64,000 nucleotides of DNA, taken from Imbricaverruca yamaguchii (taxonomy: Eukaryota > Arthropoda > Thecostraca > Neoverrucidae). Under the pieces are notes generated by a model, which did not search any database, had not been told where the DNA came from, and saw only the letters and a program-made list of their open reading frames with translations. A program made the position numbers and the translations under genes. Positions 11,214-23,374 of this stretch are shown piece after piece; the first letter of the stretch is position 1; each line of letters begins with the position of its first letter. The DNA is taken from NCBI GenBank assembly GCA_034440575.1, contig JAOTOL010001561.1, positions 747,501-811,500 on the forward strand, read 5' to 3'.

Positions 11214-12597
11214 CACGCACTCTGGAGGGCCTCTGAAACTTACGCGCACTGAAGGGAGGGCGGATTCCGCCCCCCACCCCGCCAAGATCTCGGCTCCCAT
11301 TAAGGCTAGAGCAACGAAATTCGCAGGGTCGATGGGCACGATAGTTAACTCTGTTGTGTGCTAATTTCGTGACCTTAGGTCAATATCTTCAAGGTCAAAT
11401 GAGGTCAAAATAGCAAAATTTTCTGGTTTTGCGTGGCTTAGCTTGTCATTGTTATGGATCGCTGTGATTGTCTTTAAATGCTCCAAAATTGTCATTAATG
11501 ATGTTTTGGACATTACTAATGATGCAACACATGTGCCAGATCCGCCATTTGACCTCCGGTCACCTATGTAGGAGCACTGTATCAGGTTATCGGAACCGAG
11601 CTGCCCACCTGACTGCTCCGTTGGGCGGCTCTCACAATCGGATTCGCAAAGAAAGGAGTGAAGTACATGAATAAAGTATAGAAGCGCTTAGGCACACAGT
11701 GACAAACAGTAGATTTCCGAATGTGTAGGGAGTAACATGCAAAGTGACATCAATCGCATGACAGTCATTTCCATTTATGACAACATTCCAGTTGACCAAG
11801 TTTAGTTCCATTAGCCCGTCGTGATGACCTCGGCGACCTAACATGACTTTTAAATTATGTATCATAACAATATGCATCAAACAAGTCGTTTAAGTGTTGT
11901 CAAGAACACTTCCCTTTTGTGAATATGCGGAAGCGCGTCAGCGCCGATTTTTGTGATCTGGCGCTGCGATTTAAAAATTGTTAACGGACCATAACTTAAA
12001 AACGTTTTGGCCGATTTGCATTTTTCTTGCTTTAACCAATGCGTCGGTCATTTCTTTACGGAAAAAAATGCGTATATCGGCCGGTACAATATAGATTTGT
12101 GTACGAAATATCGGAGGGGGGCGGATTTCGCCCTCCACCCCTCCAGGGTGTGTGTTGACCTGTCATGAACTTGACCTGTCATGAACTTGACCTATCATGA
12201 ACTTGATTTGACTTGACCTCGGTGACCTGACATGACTTTAAAACAATGTAGCATAACAATGTACATCAAACAAGTCGCTGGTGTTGCCAAGAACACGTCC
12301 CTTTTGCCAATATACGGGAAGCGCATTAGCGCCGATATTTGTGGTCTGGCGCCGATATTTTTTTTTACTACCGACCGCTAACTCAAAAAACGTTCTGTCG
12401 TTTTTCGTTCTTTAAACAACGTGCCGTTCATATCTAAGCAGGTACACAAACAATGGCGTATATCGGCCGGGAAAATCGGCAGTTATCTACGAAAAACCGG
12501 AAGTCGATGCGCCCTAAATCCCTAATAACTAACTACGAAAAACCGGAGGGGTGGGTGGATTTCGCCTCCCCTGCCCCCCCCCCCTCCAGGGTGCGTG
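11214..12597 (-). mobile_element. TTAA-flanked element, copy B, nested in mariner
   Basis: Flanked by TTAA (11210-11213) and a decayed TTCA (12598-12601). On the minus strand it matches copies A and C, for example GACCTTAGGTCAAT and TGTTTGATG. It carries an internal partial duplication: the ACATCAAACAAGTCG block and the CCCTCCAGGG end both appear twice (near 11876 and 12265; near 12143 and 12585). Confidence 0.8.
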
Positions 12598-12699
12598 TTC
12601 AGCTGTCTCCTACCACTGTGCACTTCTACCACTGTGCCTTAGCATCACTACTGTACCCGGGAAAATTCAAGGTCGGATAGTTTTTAGACAGACCTCGTA

Positions 12700-12922
12700 T
12701 GTAATGTTGGGTCAAACTGTTGGCTTGCTGGTGGTGTGGTGTTGCCATCTGTTCAAGAGGGAGGCAGTGAGGGCTATATCCACGGAAGACCAGCGACGTC
12801 GGACAACAGAAGATCGCGCTGTCGGTCTGGCGGTATCGGCTAACGGCCTGCTGTACACTGAATCTACCGCAGATTCAGTGTACACTCCGTCCTAATTCCC
12901 TTGGCTTTGCCATTTGGTGGCG
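12700..12922. other. Intron sequence without gene
   Basis: Nothing recognised; a short inverted pair around CTGAATCTACCGCAGATTCAG at 12858-12878. Confidence 0.45.
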
Positions 12923-13080
12923 AAGCGACTCGCGATCGGATGCCAGCCAAGCGGCCAGCTGTCTGTCCTGTGAAGCGACTCGCGATCGGATGCCAGCCAA
13001 GCGGCCAGCTGTCTGTCCTGTGAAGCGACTCGCGATCGGATGCCAGCCAAGTGGCCAACTGTCTGTCCTGTGAAGCGACT
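12923..13080. repeat. 50-bp tandem repeat, three copies
   Basis: Three near-identical units starting GAAGCGACTCGCGATCGGAT, spaced 50 bp (12931, 12981, 13031). Confidence 0.9.
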
Positions 13081-13514
13081 CCACGTGCAACGTCCGTGCG
13101 CCGTGGTTCGGGCAACGACTGCGTCCCGCTGTCGGTTGTGGTAGGGGACATAGGGGGGGGGTGGCATGCGACATGGGGGTCTTTTCTACCCTGAGAGGTG
13201 CCGTGGACTGAAAACTCGTTGATCTAGACGTAGGGGGTAGGGGTGCGCTCGAGTGTCCTAAATGGGCGTAACATCTCTATCGAAGATGGAGGTACATTTC
13301 CTCAATTGGCCCCTGAATCTGCCACTGGTTCCTAGGTAATGGAGCTCCGTGCTGACAGAGCCACGGCGACTGCCAGCCAATACAGGTCTTCGCGTGACGC
13401 CGACTAGCCGTTCCTGCAGTGCAACGGTGGACATATTCTGAGCTGCTTCAGGATTCCGGCGACCCATGGTGATGACGGCCGTCCGTAAGTTACATGCTGT
13501 TTGTTCGATACTCG

Positions 13515-13775
13515 CCCGCAGCCACTGCCGCGGGATGTTGAGTATTCAGTATCCAGCCACTGCCGCGGGATGTTGAGTATCCAGTATCCAGCCACTGCCG
13601 CGGGATGTTGAGTATTCAGTATCCAGCCACTGCCGCGGGATGTTGAGTATCCAGTATCCAGCCACTGCCGCGGGATGTTGAGTATCCAGTATCCAGCCAC
13701 TGCCGCGGGATGTTGAGTATTCAGTATCCAGCCACTGCCGCGGGATGATGAGTATCCAGTGAGCCACTGCCGCAC
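13515..13775. repeat. 35-bp minisatellite before exon 5
   Basis: About 7.5 units of 35 bp, CCACTGCCGCGGGATGTTGA plus GTATCCAGTATCCAG. It ends ~45 bp before the exon 5 acceptor. The unit contains TATCCAG, an acceptor-like string, but it is not an obvious copy of the exon 5 junction. Confidence 0.9.
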
Positions 13776-13818
13776 GGGTCGTTGACCCTTGACTCAGGAC
13801 GTCTGGCCGTGGCCGCAG

Positions 13819-13934
13819 GGTAACGATGGCTCGCCGAGTGAAGAGTCGCTGCAACTGCCGAGCCACAGCTCACAGCACCTGAAGCTGCAGCCGTACTCGG
13901 AGCTGATGCACTGGACCAAGGCGGTTGACAACAA
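13819..13934 (+). CDS. Sec3: Sec3/EXOC1 exon 5 of window
   Basis: The peptide starts GNDGSPSEE and continues LKLQPYSELMHWTKAVDNK, matching EXOC1 QGHDQSS and RYAKLMEWLKSTDYGK. The acceptor is GGCCGCAG|GGT, phase 0, agreeing with exon 4. The likely donor is AACAA|GTACGT (phase 2). Joining it in frame to exon 6 needs the acceptor at 14994. An alternative donor ATG|GTACCC lies 24 bases further on (13959) and would join in phase 0 with the acceptor at 15001. The 3' boundary is therefore uncertain. Confidence 0.82.
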
Positions 13935-13959
13935 GTACGTGCTGCCCCGGCCGACGATG

Positions 13960-14994
13960 GTACCCCTGGCTGTTTGGGTCTCTGTTTGTTGCCAACAGAT
14001 CACCAGAAGGCAGCCGCCAAATGACAAGTGAAATCAATGTTACAGTGACTTAAAAGTAAGCGCATGGTTGTTCGTTGGTCTTCCTCCAAGCTGTTGGCGA
14101 TGGTGATTATTATTTTGTTTTGGGGTGCGTCAACCCCAATGGGTTATATTGCACCCAGCTGTAAGCTTATGTTCACATGAGTTAAGTTATCCATGGTTGA
14201 TGGTATCGATACTCGTACATGACATGTGTATGTTTTCATGCATGCACAGACATGCAGACATAATGTTACACAAATACACTGGACTCTGAATAGTTATGAC
14301 CTTGGTCCTAGATGCCGTCCTCATGCACTGGCAAAGTACCTTTGAAGGTTCAGATAGCCAAAATAAAATATTCTCCAACATCTTGGGGTACTAGCGATAT
14401 GCGATTTGCTGCATTTCAATCCATAGGACAATAATCAGATGAGGTCGAAGTGTTAGCCTGGTTTGAGAAACATCCGAATAATGCGAAAAAACAATTACTT
14501 GTACATCAGAACAAAAAGATTGCCAAGTTCCGTTGCAGCGCCTAATTTAACCCCGACGTTTGCCTCAGAGACTGAAAATCATCCCAGGACAAGTTGAGTC
14601 AGTGACCTTCAATAACCGTAGAAGTACCAATGAGCATGCTTGCTGAGTTGTCAGTCGGGATATCACATCTAACACTTGCCTGTATAGGCAGTAAGTAAGA
14701 ATAATTGCCGACAATTCGCGAGTTCGGCGAAAAACGGCCTGGTATGTTTTTTTCTGACATCACAGTACCTGACCATTATGTTTGTTGATACTATCATGTG
14801 CGAAAACGATGTCCCATTGGCTCCAATGGCGAGGTGGCTTTGGCCCGATGCCTGCTGAAGAGCTCAGTGTCGCCGGTATATGCAGGTTGCGATATTGGTG
14901 GCCAGGTGGACACACATTCCAGTGAGCTTAGATTGCCTGGCTTTGAAATTGTTTGACTGCTTTTACTCCCCGTATGGCTGTTGTGTGCGCTGAG
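13960..14994. other. Intron sequence without gene
   Basis: A/T-balanced unique sequence, no repeat array and no coding similarity. Confidence 0.5.
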
Positions 14995-15143
14995 ATTGCA
15001 GACGTTTGAGAACGTCGCGCCTGGCTACAGGGGGTACGAGACTCTGAAGACGGTGTACGGCCAATCGCTGAGCAAACGGTACGAGCGCGAGATCAAGGCG
15101 CTGTTCGCTGAGGCCCGGAGTCGCGTCGGCGCCATCAAAAAAG
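14995..15143 (+). CDS. Sec3: Sec3/EXOC1 exon 6 of window
   Basis: The peptide contains TFENVAPGYRGYETLKTVYG then QSLSKRYEREIKALFAEARS, matching EXOC1 [20 protein letters not shown]. The donor is AAAAAAG|GTACCG, phase 1, agreeing with exon 7. The start is either 14995 (after GCTGAG, in phase with exon 5) or 15002 (after ATTGCAG, the better-looking acceptor). Confidence 0.87.
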
Positions 15144-15660
15144 GTACCGCACCGGGGGCTATGTGTACCACACCCTCGTCTCACGTTGTTGTTTATCGGT
15201 TGGTTCACGACACACTTTATGCACATTCACGGCTAATGGCACCGCCCACACTGTTTCGCCGTTGGGCCGCGGGATTTGGAAATGTCCTCAGTGGCGCTAG
15301 AGTCGAACCCGGGACCTTTGGTACCCATAGCCCGACACCTTAACCACTCGGCCATAACCGCCCCCTCGCCTCACGTGCTTCACTCCATGGTCCCATGTGC
15401 TTCACTCCATAGTCCCATGAGTATCATGCCATCACTTGATGTGTCGCCCACCATCGTTCTATGTGCACCTAGCTCTGATCCCATTAGTATCGCACCATCG
15501 TCCCATGTTTACCCTACCATCGTCCCACGTATACCTAGCTGTAGTCTCATGCGCACCTCACGATCGTCCCATGTATGCCTAACTCTGATCCCATGGGTAC
15601 CGCACCATCGTCCCATGCGTACCTAGCTCTGGTCCCATGTACGTCGTGGCACGTCTCATG
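15144..15660 (+). repeat. Degenerate repeat after the exon 6 donor
   Basis: Decayed units built on CACCATCGTCCCATG and GGTACCGCACC. The donor sequence GGTACCGCACC at 15143 reappears at 15598. A family 2 SINE (15178-15364) interrupts the region. Confidence 0.55.
15178..15364 (-). mobile_element. tRNA-derived SINE, family 2, second copy
   Basis: Minus strand: GGTTATGGCCGAGTGGTTAA head, B-box-like GGGTTCGACTC, tail GCATAAAGTGTGTCGTGAAC. Roughly 85% identical by eye to 7912-8096. Confidence 0.8.
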
Positions 15661-16149
15661 CGTACCGCTGTACGGTCCAGGGGTGTTTGTTCGGATTTCG
15701 TTTCTGGTGTAGGCTGCAATTGAAAAATATGACGTAATAAAATAAAATTTCCAGCACCTATTTGCCGCACAACGGACTTGGCCTGCGCAATAGTGCAGTC
15801 GTCAACTTAGGCCACATTGTGTGTACAAACAGATGCCGAACTATTCATTGCAACAGCAAAATGCTTCAATAGTTATATGTGGTGTATTTTTGTATGGCAA
15901 CTTCACATACATCTTGTTTACCTACGAATGTCTCGGGCACATTCTCACGTACCACATGTGCACCGCACCCATATACTTCGCGTATGGCACTCTGACCCCG
16001 TGCGCGTATATTGCCTTGGCGCCGCCACGTGTCGGGCGCTGCACATACACTTGTGACCTGAGCGGTGGTGTGGTAAGGTTACGCGGCCCATTGTGGCCGG
16101 GAGATGAGCGACACCTGGCGGCCACTCGACTGTCTTCGGCCGTCACGTG

Positions 16150-16535
16150 TGTCGATACCTGTGTACACCCGACACCTGACACCTGTGTACATCCGACACC
16201 TGACACCTGTGTACACCCGACACCTGACACCTGCGCACATCCGACACCTGACACCTGTGTACACCCGACGCCTGACACCTGCGCACATCCGACACCTGAC
16301 ACCTGTGGACACCTGACACCTGTGTACACCCGACACCTGACACCTGTGTACACCCGACACCTGACACCTGTGTACACCCGACACCTGACACCTGCGTACA
16401 CCCGACACCTGACACCTGCGCACATCCGACACCTGACACCTGTGTACACCCGACACCTGACACATGTGTACACCCGACACCTGACACCTGTGCACATCCG
16501 ACACCTGCACATATCTGACACCCGACACCTGACCA
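16150..16535. repeat. 24-bp minisatellite
   Basis: About 16 units of ~24 bp, CACCTGTGTACACCCGACAC plus CTGA, with variants (GCGCACATC, TGTGCACATC). Open in several frames on both strands because 24 is a multiple of 3. Confidence 0.9.
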
Positions 16536-16614
16536 AGTCCAGCCGTCACACACGGCAGAGGTGAACGATCACAAGGCTTTGGTTGTAGCTATCGCCTCGG
16601 GATTGTGCTGCTGC

Positions 16615-17990
16615 CAGACACCGTGCCCTCTCCGACCCGTCCCCGGCTGGTGGTGCCGCTGGACACCGTGCCCTCCCCGACCCGTCCCCGGGTGGTGGTG
16701 CCGCTGGACACCGTGCCCTGCCCGACACGTCCCCGGCTGGTGGTGCTGCTGGACACCGTGCCCTCCCCGACACGTCCCCGGCTGGTGGTGCCGCTGGACA
16801 CCGTGCCCTCCCGACACGTCCCCGGGTGGTGGTGCCGCTGGACACCGTGCCCTCCCCGACACGTCCCCGGCTGGTGGTGCTGCTGGACACCGACGCCCCG
16901 GGTGGCACCGTGCCCTGCCCGACACGTCCCCGGGTGGTGGTGCTGCTGGACACCGTGCCCTCCCCGACACGTCCCCGGGTGGTGGTGCCGCTGGACACCG
17001 TGCCCTCTCCGACACGTCCCCGGGTGGTGGTGCCGCTGGACACCGTGCCCTGCCCGACACGTCCCCGGGTGGTGGTGCCGCTGGACACCGTGCCCTCCCC
17101 GACCCGTCCCCGGCTGGTGGTGCCGCTGGACACCGTGCCCTCCCCGACCCGTCCCCGGCTGGTGGTGCCGCTGGACACCGTGCCCTCCCCGACACGTCCC
17201 CGGGTGGTGGTGCCGCTGGACACCGTGCCCTCCCCGACCCGTCCCCGGGTGGTGGTGCCGCTGGACACCGTGCCCTCCCCGACACGTCCCCGGGTGGTGG
17301 TGCCGCTGGACACCGTGCCCTCCCCGACACGTCCCCGGCTGGTGGTGCCGCTGGACACCGTGCCCTCCCCGACACGTCCCCGGCTGGTGGTGCCGCTGGA
17401 CACCGTGCCCTCCCCGACACGTCCCCGGCTGTTGGTGCCGCTGGACACCGTGCCCTGCCCGACACGTCCCCGGCTGTTGGTGCCGCTGGACACCGTGCCC
17501 TCCCCGACACGTCCCCGGCTGGTGGTGCTGCTGGACACCGTGCCCTGCCCGACACGTCCCCGGCTGTTGGTGCCGCTGGACACCGTGCCCTCCCCGACAC
17601 GTCCCCGGGTGGTGGTGCCGCTGGACACCGTGCCCTCCCCGACACGTCCCCGGCTGGTGGTGCTGCTGGACACCGTGCCCTGCCCGACACGTCCCCGGCT
17701 GGTGGTGCTGCTGGACACCGTGCCCTCCCCGACACGTCCCCGGCTGGTGGTGCCGCTGGACACCGTGCCCTCCCCGACACGTCCCCGGCTGGTGGTGCCG
17801 CTGGACACCGTGCCCTCCCCGACACGTCCCCGGCTGGTGGTGCTGCTGGACACCGTGCCCTTCCCGACACGTCCCCGGCTGGTGGTGCTGCTGGACACCG
17901 TGCCCTTCCCGACACGTCCCCGGCTGTTGGTGCTGCTGGACACCGTGCCCTGCCCGACACGTCCCCGGCTGTTGGTGCCGCTGGACACCT
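16615..17990. repeat. 45-bp minisatellite, all six frames open
   Basis: About 30 units of 45 bp, GCTGGTGGTGCCGCTGGACA then CCGTGCCCTCCCCGACACGT then CCCCG. Because 45 is divisible by 3 and the unit lacks stops, open frames of ~415-505 codons run through all six frames. There are no acceptors, donors or homology to support a gene. Confidence 0.93.
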
Positions 17991-18234
17991 GCCATCACCA
18001 CGTCTCGCCGAGGCGGCTGAGGCGCCCTAGGCCGAGTCGGCTCGGCACTGCAGGCCATGTGTTTTTGCGGCGTCCGGCTAGCACGCCGTGTGTTGTCACA
18101 ACGCAATTAAGCTGTATCACTGTGACACGTTCTCTACACGACCGTTTATTGACGGCGACAAAGCGTTCTCCCTTCCCGTCAGCTGTGCACATGTGTTATT
18201 GTGGGAGATTCCACTGACGGTCCGTGGCCGCGGC

Positions 18235-19295
18235 GCACACAGCAGACGGCGCTGGACGCGGAGTGTTCGCCACTGGCGCCCCTCCCAGCAGCACTGACCA
18301 CAGCAGACTGCACACACCAGACGGCGCTGGACGCGGAGTGTTCGCCACTGGCGCCCCTCCCAGCAGCACTGACCACAGCAGACTGCACACACCAGACGGC
18401 GCTGGACGCGGAGTGCTCGCCACTGGCGCCCCTCCCAGCAGCACTGACCACAGCAGACTGCACACACCAGACGGCGCTGGACGCGGAGTGTTCGCCACTG
18501 GCGCCCCTCCCAGCAGCACTGACCACAGCAGACTGCACACACCAGACGGCGCTGGACGCGGAGTGCTCGCCACTGGCGCCCCTCCCAGCAGCACTGACCA
18601 CAGCAGACTGCACACACCAGACGGCGCTGGACGCGGAGTGCTCGCCACTGGCGCCCCTCCCAGCAGCACTGACCACAGCAGACTGCACACACCAGACGGC
18701 GCTGGACGCGGAGTGTTCGCCACTGGCGCCCCTCCCAGCAGCACTGACCACAGCAGACTGCACACACCAGACGGCGCTGGACGCGGAGTGCTCGCCACTG
18801 GCGCCCCTCCCAGCAGCACTGACCACAGCAGACTGCACACACCAGACGGCGCTGGACGCGGAGTGTTCGCCACTGGCGCCCCTCCCAGCAGCACTGACCA
18901 CAGCAGACTGCACACACCAGACGGCGCTGGACGCGGAGTGCTCGCCACTGGCGCCCCTCCCAGCAGCACTGACCACAGCAGACTGCACACAGCAGACGGC
19001 GCTGGACGCGGAGTGCTCGCCACTGGCGCCCCTCCCAGCAGCACTGACCACAGCAGACTGCACACACCAGACGGCGCTGGACGCGGAGTGCTCGCCACTG
19101 GCGCCCCTCCCAGCAGCACTGACCACAGCAGACTGCACACAGCAGACGGCGCTGGACGCGGAGTGCTCGCCACTGGCGCCCCCTCCCAGCAGCACTGACC
19201 ACAGCAGACTGCACACACCAGACGGCGCTGGACGCGGAGTGCTCGCCACTGGCGCCCCTCCCAGCAGCACTGACCACAGCAGACTGCACACAGCC
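18235..19295. repeat. 75-bp minisatellite
   Basis: About 14 units of 75 bp containing ACGGCGCTGGACGCGGAGTG, then GCCACTGGCGCCCCTCCCAG, then CACTGACCACAGCAGACTGC. Units are nearly identical, differing mainly at GTGTTC versus GTGCTC, which suggests recent homogenisation. Open in most frames (75 = 25 codons). Confidence 0.95.
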
Positions 19296-19699
19296 GGAGC
19301 CCGGCTGAACACCGGTGCCGGGCTGGATCCAGCGACACAGCCCGGACAGCGGGCTGGCGCACACGAGCCGGGCGCGACGCGTACCCGCAGCACGGTGAAC
19401 ACGTTCTCAGGAGAGGCCAGAGCCGCACTCCAACCGATCTGGACTGTACGCGGCATCCATATCCGATATCATTCTCCGTAATATATGGAACAGGTTGAAC
19501 GATGTGGTATTATATCGTGACATATGTACTTACATTTGCTATTATTTTACAATTCCGCAGATTCTACTAGAATATGCGATGTATTGACATGAAAGGCACG
19601 AGTACTGTTACGGGCGCTACATGACTGGTGCAGTCGATGCGCTCGAAAGCCCACATAGCTCACGAACGCCGCATCCAACAGTCTTCCACTCCCGACGCT

Positions 19700-20050
19700 G
19701 ATGTATGTACACCAGCATGATTTCGTGCACCGGTTTCCACTGTCACCTTTTCAACACATCCTATACATATGCACCAGCACAATGTCGTGCACCGGTTTCC
19801 ACCGTCATCTACTGGACATAAGATGTACATATACACCAGCGCGGTATCGTGCACCGGTTTCCACCGTCATCTACTGGACATAAGATGTACATATACACCA
19901 GCGCGGTATCGTGCACCGATCTCCATCGACACCTACTCAAAATACCCGTCTCATTCACCAGTACGATATTGTGCATCGATATCCACTGTCATCTACGCAA
20001 CACACCTTGTACTGCATCAGCACATTATCATTCACCAATATCCTCCATTA
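19700..20050. repeat. Degenerate ~62-bp tandem repeat
   Basis: Five or six decayed units; the two best (19790-19913) share GTGCACCGGTTTCCACCGTC and ATCTACTGGACATAAGATGT. Outer units are strongly diverged. Confidence 0.75.
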
Positions 20051-20735
20051 TGTAATAAATGCATCTTGTTCTCTTTAGAGCACACAGAGACAATACCTTT
20101 TCACTGTTGAGTATCGTCTATTTGTATGTTAACCCACGATACGCTAGGTACGTACCGCGAGTGCCCTCGCTGAGCAATTTCACCGTCAGACAGACCGCCG
20201 CCGCGTGTTGTCGACTCTGAAGGTGGTATAATGGACCGACCGTGAGGTAGTGTGACCGTGAGGTATATAACCGATCGACACGCTACTGACCGTGAGGTCA
20301 AGAAACTTCCCTTTGTGGGCTTGGCTTCAGGCGTTGCCATTCATATATGAGGCATTTCATGGTGTCGGTGGATGCGTAAAATATTGCATTAGCTGCGCCA
20401 AAGTATTATGATGCTTCACCAACAGCAGCACGGAGGTGACCCAGAACTTCATCCAGCGCAATCATTCCTTTTTCTATGTGATTTGAGTAGGGGTTTATCT
20501 TGATTCAAGGAGAACTTGTTTCCCTACGTTTTTTAACGCATTGCGCAACTTTGTTAACTTCGAATATATTTTTCGCAAATGCTGGCCGTCATTTGGAGCC
20601 CACGTTCTTGTGCTTCGAAAAGTCTGGCGAACTTTCTAACATCCATGAGTTATATAATCCTGCAGGTACTTAGGCACGCACGCACGCACTCACGCCTGCC
20701 CCATGCCGTCTGGGCAGGTGTACTGTTTACGCTTG
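20051..20735. other. Intron sequence without gene
   Basis: Contains a small triplication of GACCGTGAGGT at 20238-20299. No coding similarity. Confidence 0.45.
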
Positions 20736-20885
20736 GGGGCCGCTGTGGCTCAGTTGGTTTAGCGTCAGGTTCGAATCTCACAATGGACGGAATTTACTGA
20801 GTCCACCCGCGACCAATCGTCGTGAGAGGTTGGCGTCGCTATATAACCTAGCGGTGTAATGCGTCGAAAAATAACCCAAGACTGT
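20736..20885 (+). mobile_element. tRNA-derived SINE, family 1
   Basis: Head GGCCGCTGTGGCTCAGTTGG, B-box-like GGTTCGAATCTC, tail CGCGACCAATCGTCGTGAGA then GGTTGGCGTCGCTATATAAC. Confidence 0.7.
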
Positions 20886-20899
20886 TTACGCTTTATGGC

Positions 20900-23370
20900 C
20901 GTGCAGCCGAGCGGCGGGCTGTGAGGTGACGGACGGGTGGTGTTTGGCTGGCCGGCGGGCTGTGAGGTGACGGACAGGTGGTGTTTGGCTGGCCGGCGGG
21001 CTGTGAGATGACGGACGGGTGGTGTTTGGCTGGCCGGCGCGCTGTGAGGTGACGGACAGGTGGTGTTTGGCTGGCCGGCGGGCTGTGAGGTGACGGACGG
21101 GTGGTGTTTGGCTGGCCGGCGGGCTGTGAGGTGACGGACAGGTGGTGTTTGGCTGGCCGGCGGGCTGTGAGGTGACGGACGGGTGGTGTTTGGCTGGCCG
21201 GCGGGCTGTGAGGTGACGGACGGGTGGTGTTTGGCTGGCCGGCGCGCTGTGAGGTGACGGACGGGTGGTGTTTGGCTGGCCGGCGGGCTGTGAGGTGACG
21301 GACGGGTGGTGTTTGGCTGGCCGGCGGGCTGTGAGGTGACGGACGGGTGGTGTTTGGCTGGCCGGCGGGCTGTGAGGTGACGGACAGGTGGTGTTTGGCT
21401 GGCCGGCGGGCTGTGAGATGACGGACGGGTGGTGTTTGGCTGGCCGGCGGGCTGTGAGGTGACGTACGGGTGGTGTTTGGCTGGCCGGCGGGCTGTGAGG
21501 TGACGGACGGGTGGTGTTTGGCTGGCGGGTTGGGTGAGGTGACGGACGGTGGTGTTTGGCTGGCCGGCGGGCTGTGAGATGACGGACGGGTGGTGTTTGG
21601 CTGGCCGGCGGGCTGTGAGGTGACGGACGGGTGGTGTTTGGCTGGCCGGCGGGCTGTGAGGTGACGGACAGGTGGTGTTTGGCTGGCCGGCGGGCTGTGA
21701 GGTGACGGACAGGTGGTGTTTGGCTGGCCGGCGGGCTGTGAGGTGACGGACGGGTGGTGTTTGGCTGGCCGGCGGGCTGTGAGGTGACGGACAGGTGGTG
21801 TTTGGCTGGCCGGCGGGCTGTGAGGTGACGGACGGGTGGTGTTTGGCTGGCCGGCGGGCTGTGAGGTGACGGACGGGTGGTGTTTGGCTGGCCGGCGCGC
21901 TGTGAGGTGACGGACAGGTGGTGTTTGGCTGGCCGGCGGGCTGTGAGGTGACGGACGGGTGGTTTTGTGCTGGCCGGCGGGCTGTGAGGTGACGGACGGG
22001 TGGTGTTTGGCTGGCCGGCGGGCTGTGAGGTGACGGACGGGTGGTGTTTGGCTGGCCGGCGGGCTGTGAGGTGACGGACAGGTGGTGTTTGGCTGGCCGG
22101 CGGGCTGTGAGGTGACGGACAGGTGGTGTTTGGCTGGCCGGCGGGCTGTGAGGTGACGGACGGGTGGTGTCTGGCTGGCCGGCGGGCTGTGAGGTGACGG
22201 ACAGGTGGTGTTTGGCTGGCCGGCGGGCTGTGAGGTGACGGACGGGTGGTGTTTGGCTGGCCGGCGCGCTGTGAGGTGACGGACGGGTGGTGTTTGGCTG
22301 GCCGGCGGGCTGTGAGGTGACGGACAGGTGGTGTTTGGCTGGCCGGCGGGCTGTGAGGTGACGGACAGGTGGTGTTTGGCTGGCCGGCGGGCTGTGAGGT
22401 GACGGACGGGTGGTGTTTGGCTGGCCGGCGGGCTGTGAGGTGACGGACAGGTGGTGTTTGGCTGGCCGGCGGGCTGTGAGGTGACGGACAGGTGGTGTTT
22501 GGCTGGCCGGCGGGCTGTGAGGTGACGGACGGGTGGTGTCTGGCTGGCCGGCGGGCTGTGAGGTGACGGACGGGTGGTGTTTGGCTGGCCGGCGCGCTGT
22601 GAGGTGACGGACAGGTGGTGTTTGGCTGGCCGGCGGGCTGTGAGGTGACGGACGGGTGGTGTTTGGCTGGCCGGCGCGCTGTGAGGTGACGGACGGGTGG
22701 TGTTTGGCTGGCCGGCGCGCTGTGAGGTGACAGACGGGTGGTGTTTGGCTGGCCGGCGGGCTGTGAGGTGACGGACAGGTGGTGTTTGGCTGGCCGGCGG
22801 GCTGTGAGATGACGGACGGGTAGTGCTTGGCTGGCCGGCGGGCTGTGAGATGACGGACGGGTAGTGCTTGGCTGGCCGGCGGGCTGTAAGGTGACGGACA
22901 GGTGGTGTTTGGCTGGCCGGCGGGCTGTGAGGTGACGGACGGGTGGTGTTTGGCTGGCCGGCGGGCTGTGAGATGACGGACGGGTAGTGCTTGGCTGGCC
23001 GGCGGGCTGTAAGGTGACGGACAGGTGGTGTTTGGCTGGCCGGCGGGCTGTGAGGTGACGGACGGGTGGTGTTTGGCTGGCCGGCGGGCTGTGAGGTGAC
23101 GGACGGGTGGTGTTTGGCTGGCCGGCGGGCTGTGAGATGACGGACGGGTGGTGTTTGGCTGGCCGGCGGGCTGTGAGGTGACGGACGGGTGGTGTTTGGC
23201 TGGCCGGCGGGCTGTGAGGTGACGGACGGGTGGTGTTTGGCTGGCCGGCGGGCTGTGAGGTGACGGACGGGTGGTGTTTGGCTGGCCGGCGGGCTGTGAG
23301 GTGACGTACGGGTGGTGTTTGGCTGGCCGGCGGGCTGTGAGGTGACGGACGGGTGGTGTTTGGCTGGCCG
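20900..23370. repeat. 41-bp minisatellite, ~60 copies
   Basis: Unit GGCTGGCCGGCGGGCTGTGA then GGTGACGGACGGGTGGTGTT then T. An 848-codon frame runs along the minus strand because three units (123 bp) make 41 codons without a stop. Variation is concentrated at GACGG/GACAG, GGGC/GCGC and GTTT/GCTT. The plus strand carries GAGGTGACGG in each unit. Confidence 0.95.
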
Positions 23371-23374
23371 GCGC

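Larger units (their letters stand above)
9989..12697 (-). mobile_element. Mariner element with a nested TTAA element
   Basis: The ends are CGAGGTCTGTCTAAAG... at 9989 and its inverted partner ...TTTTTAGACAGACCTCG at 12697, each beside TA, the mariner target duplication. The 2.7 kb length is explained by a ~1.38 kb element inserted at 11214-12597; without it the mariner is ~1.3 kb, the usual size. The transposase lies on the minus strand. Confidence 0.9.

Noticed and set aside
13789..14031. Longer exon 5 running to the stop at 14031
   Set aside because: Similarity to Sec3 ends at VDNK/Y, and donors GTACGT and GTACCC lie at that point.
16546..18217. Six overlapping frames of ~415-505 codons
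   Set aside because: A 45-bp unit without stops opens all frames; no domain, no splice or start context.
18117..19481. Frames of 324-426 codons on both strands
   Set aside because: Produced by the 75-bp array (25 codons per unit).
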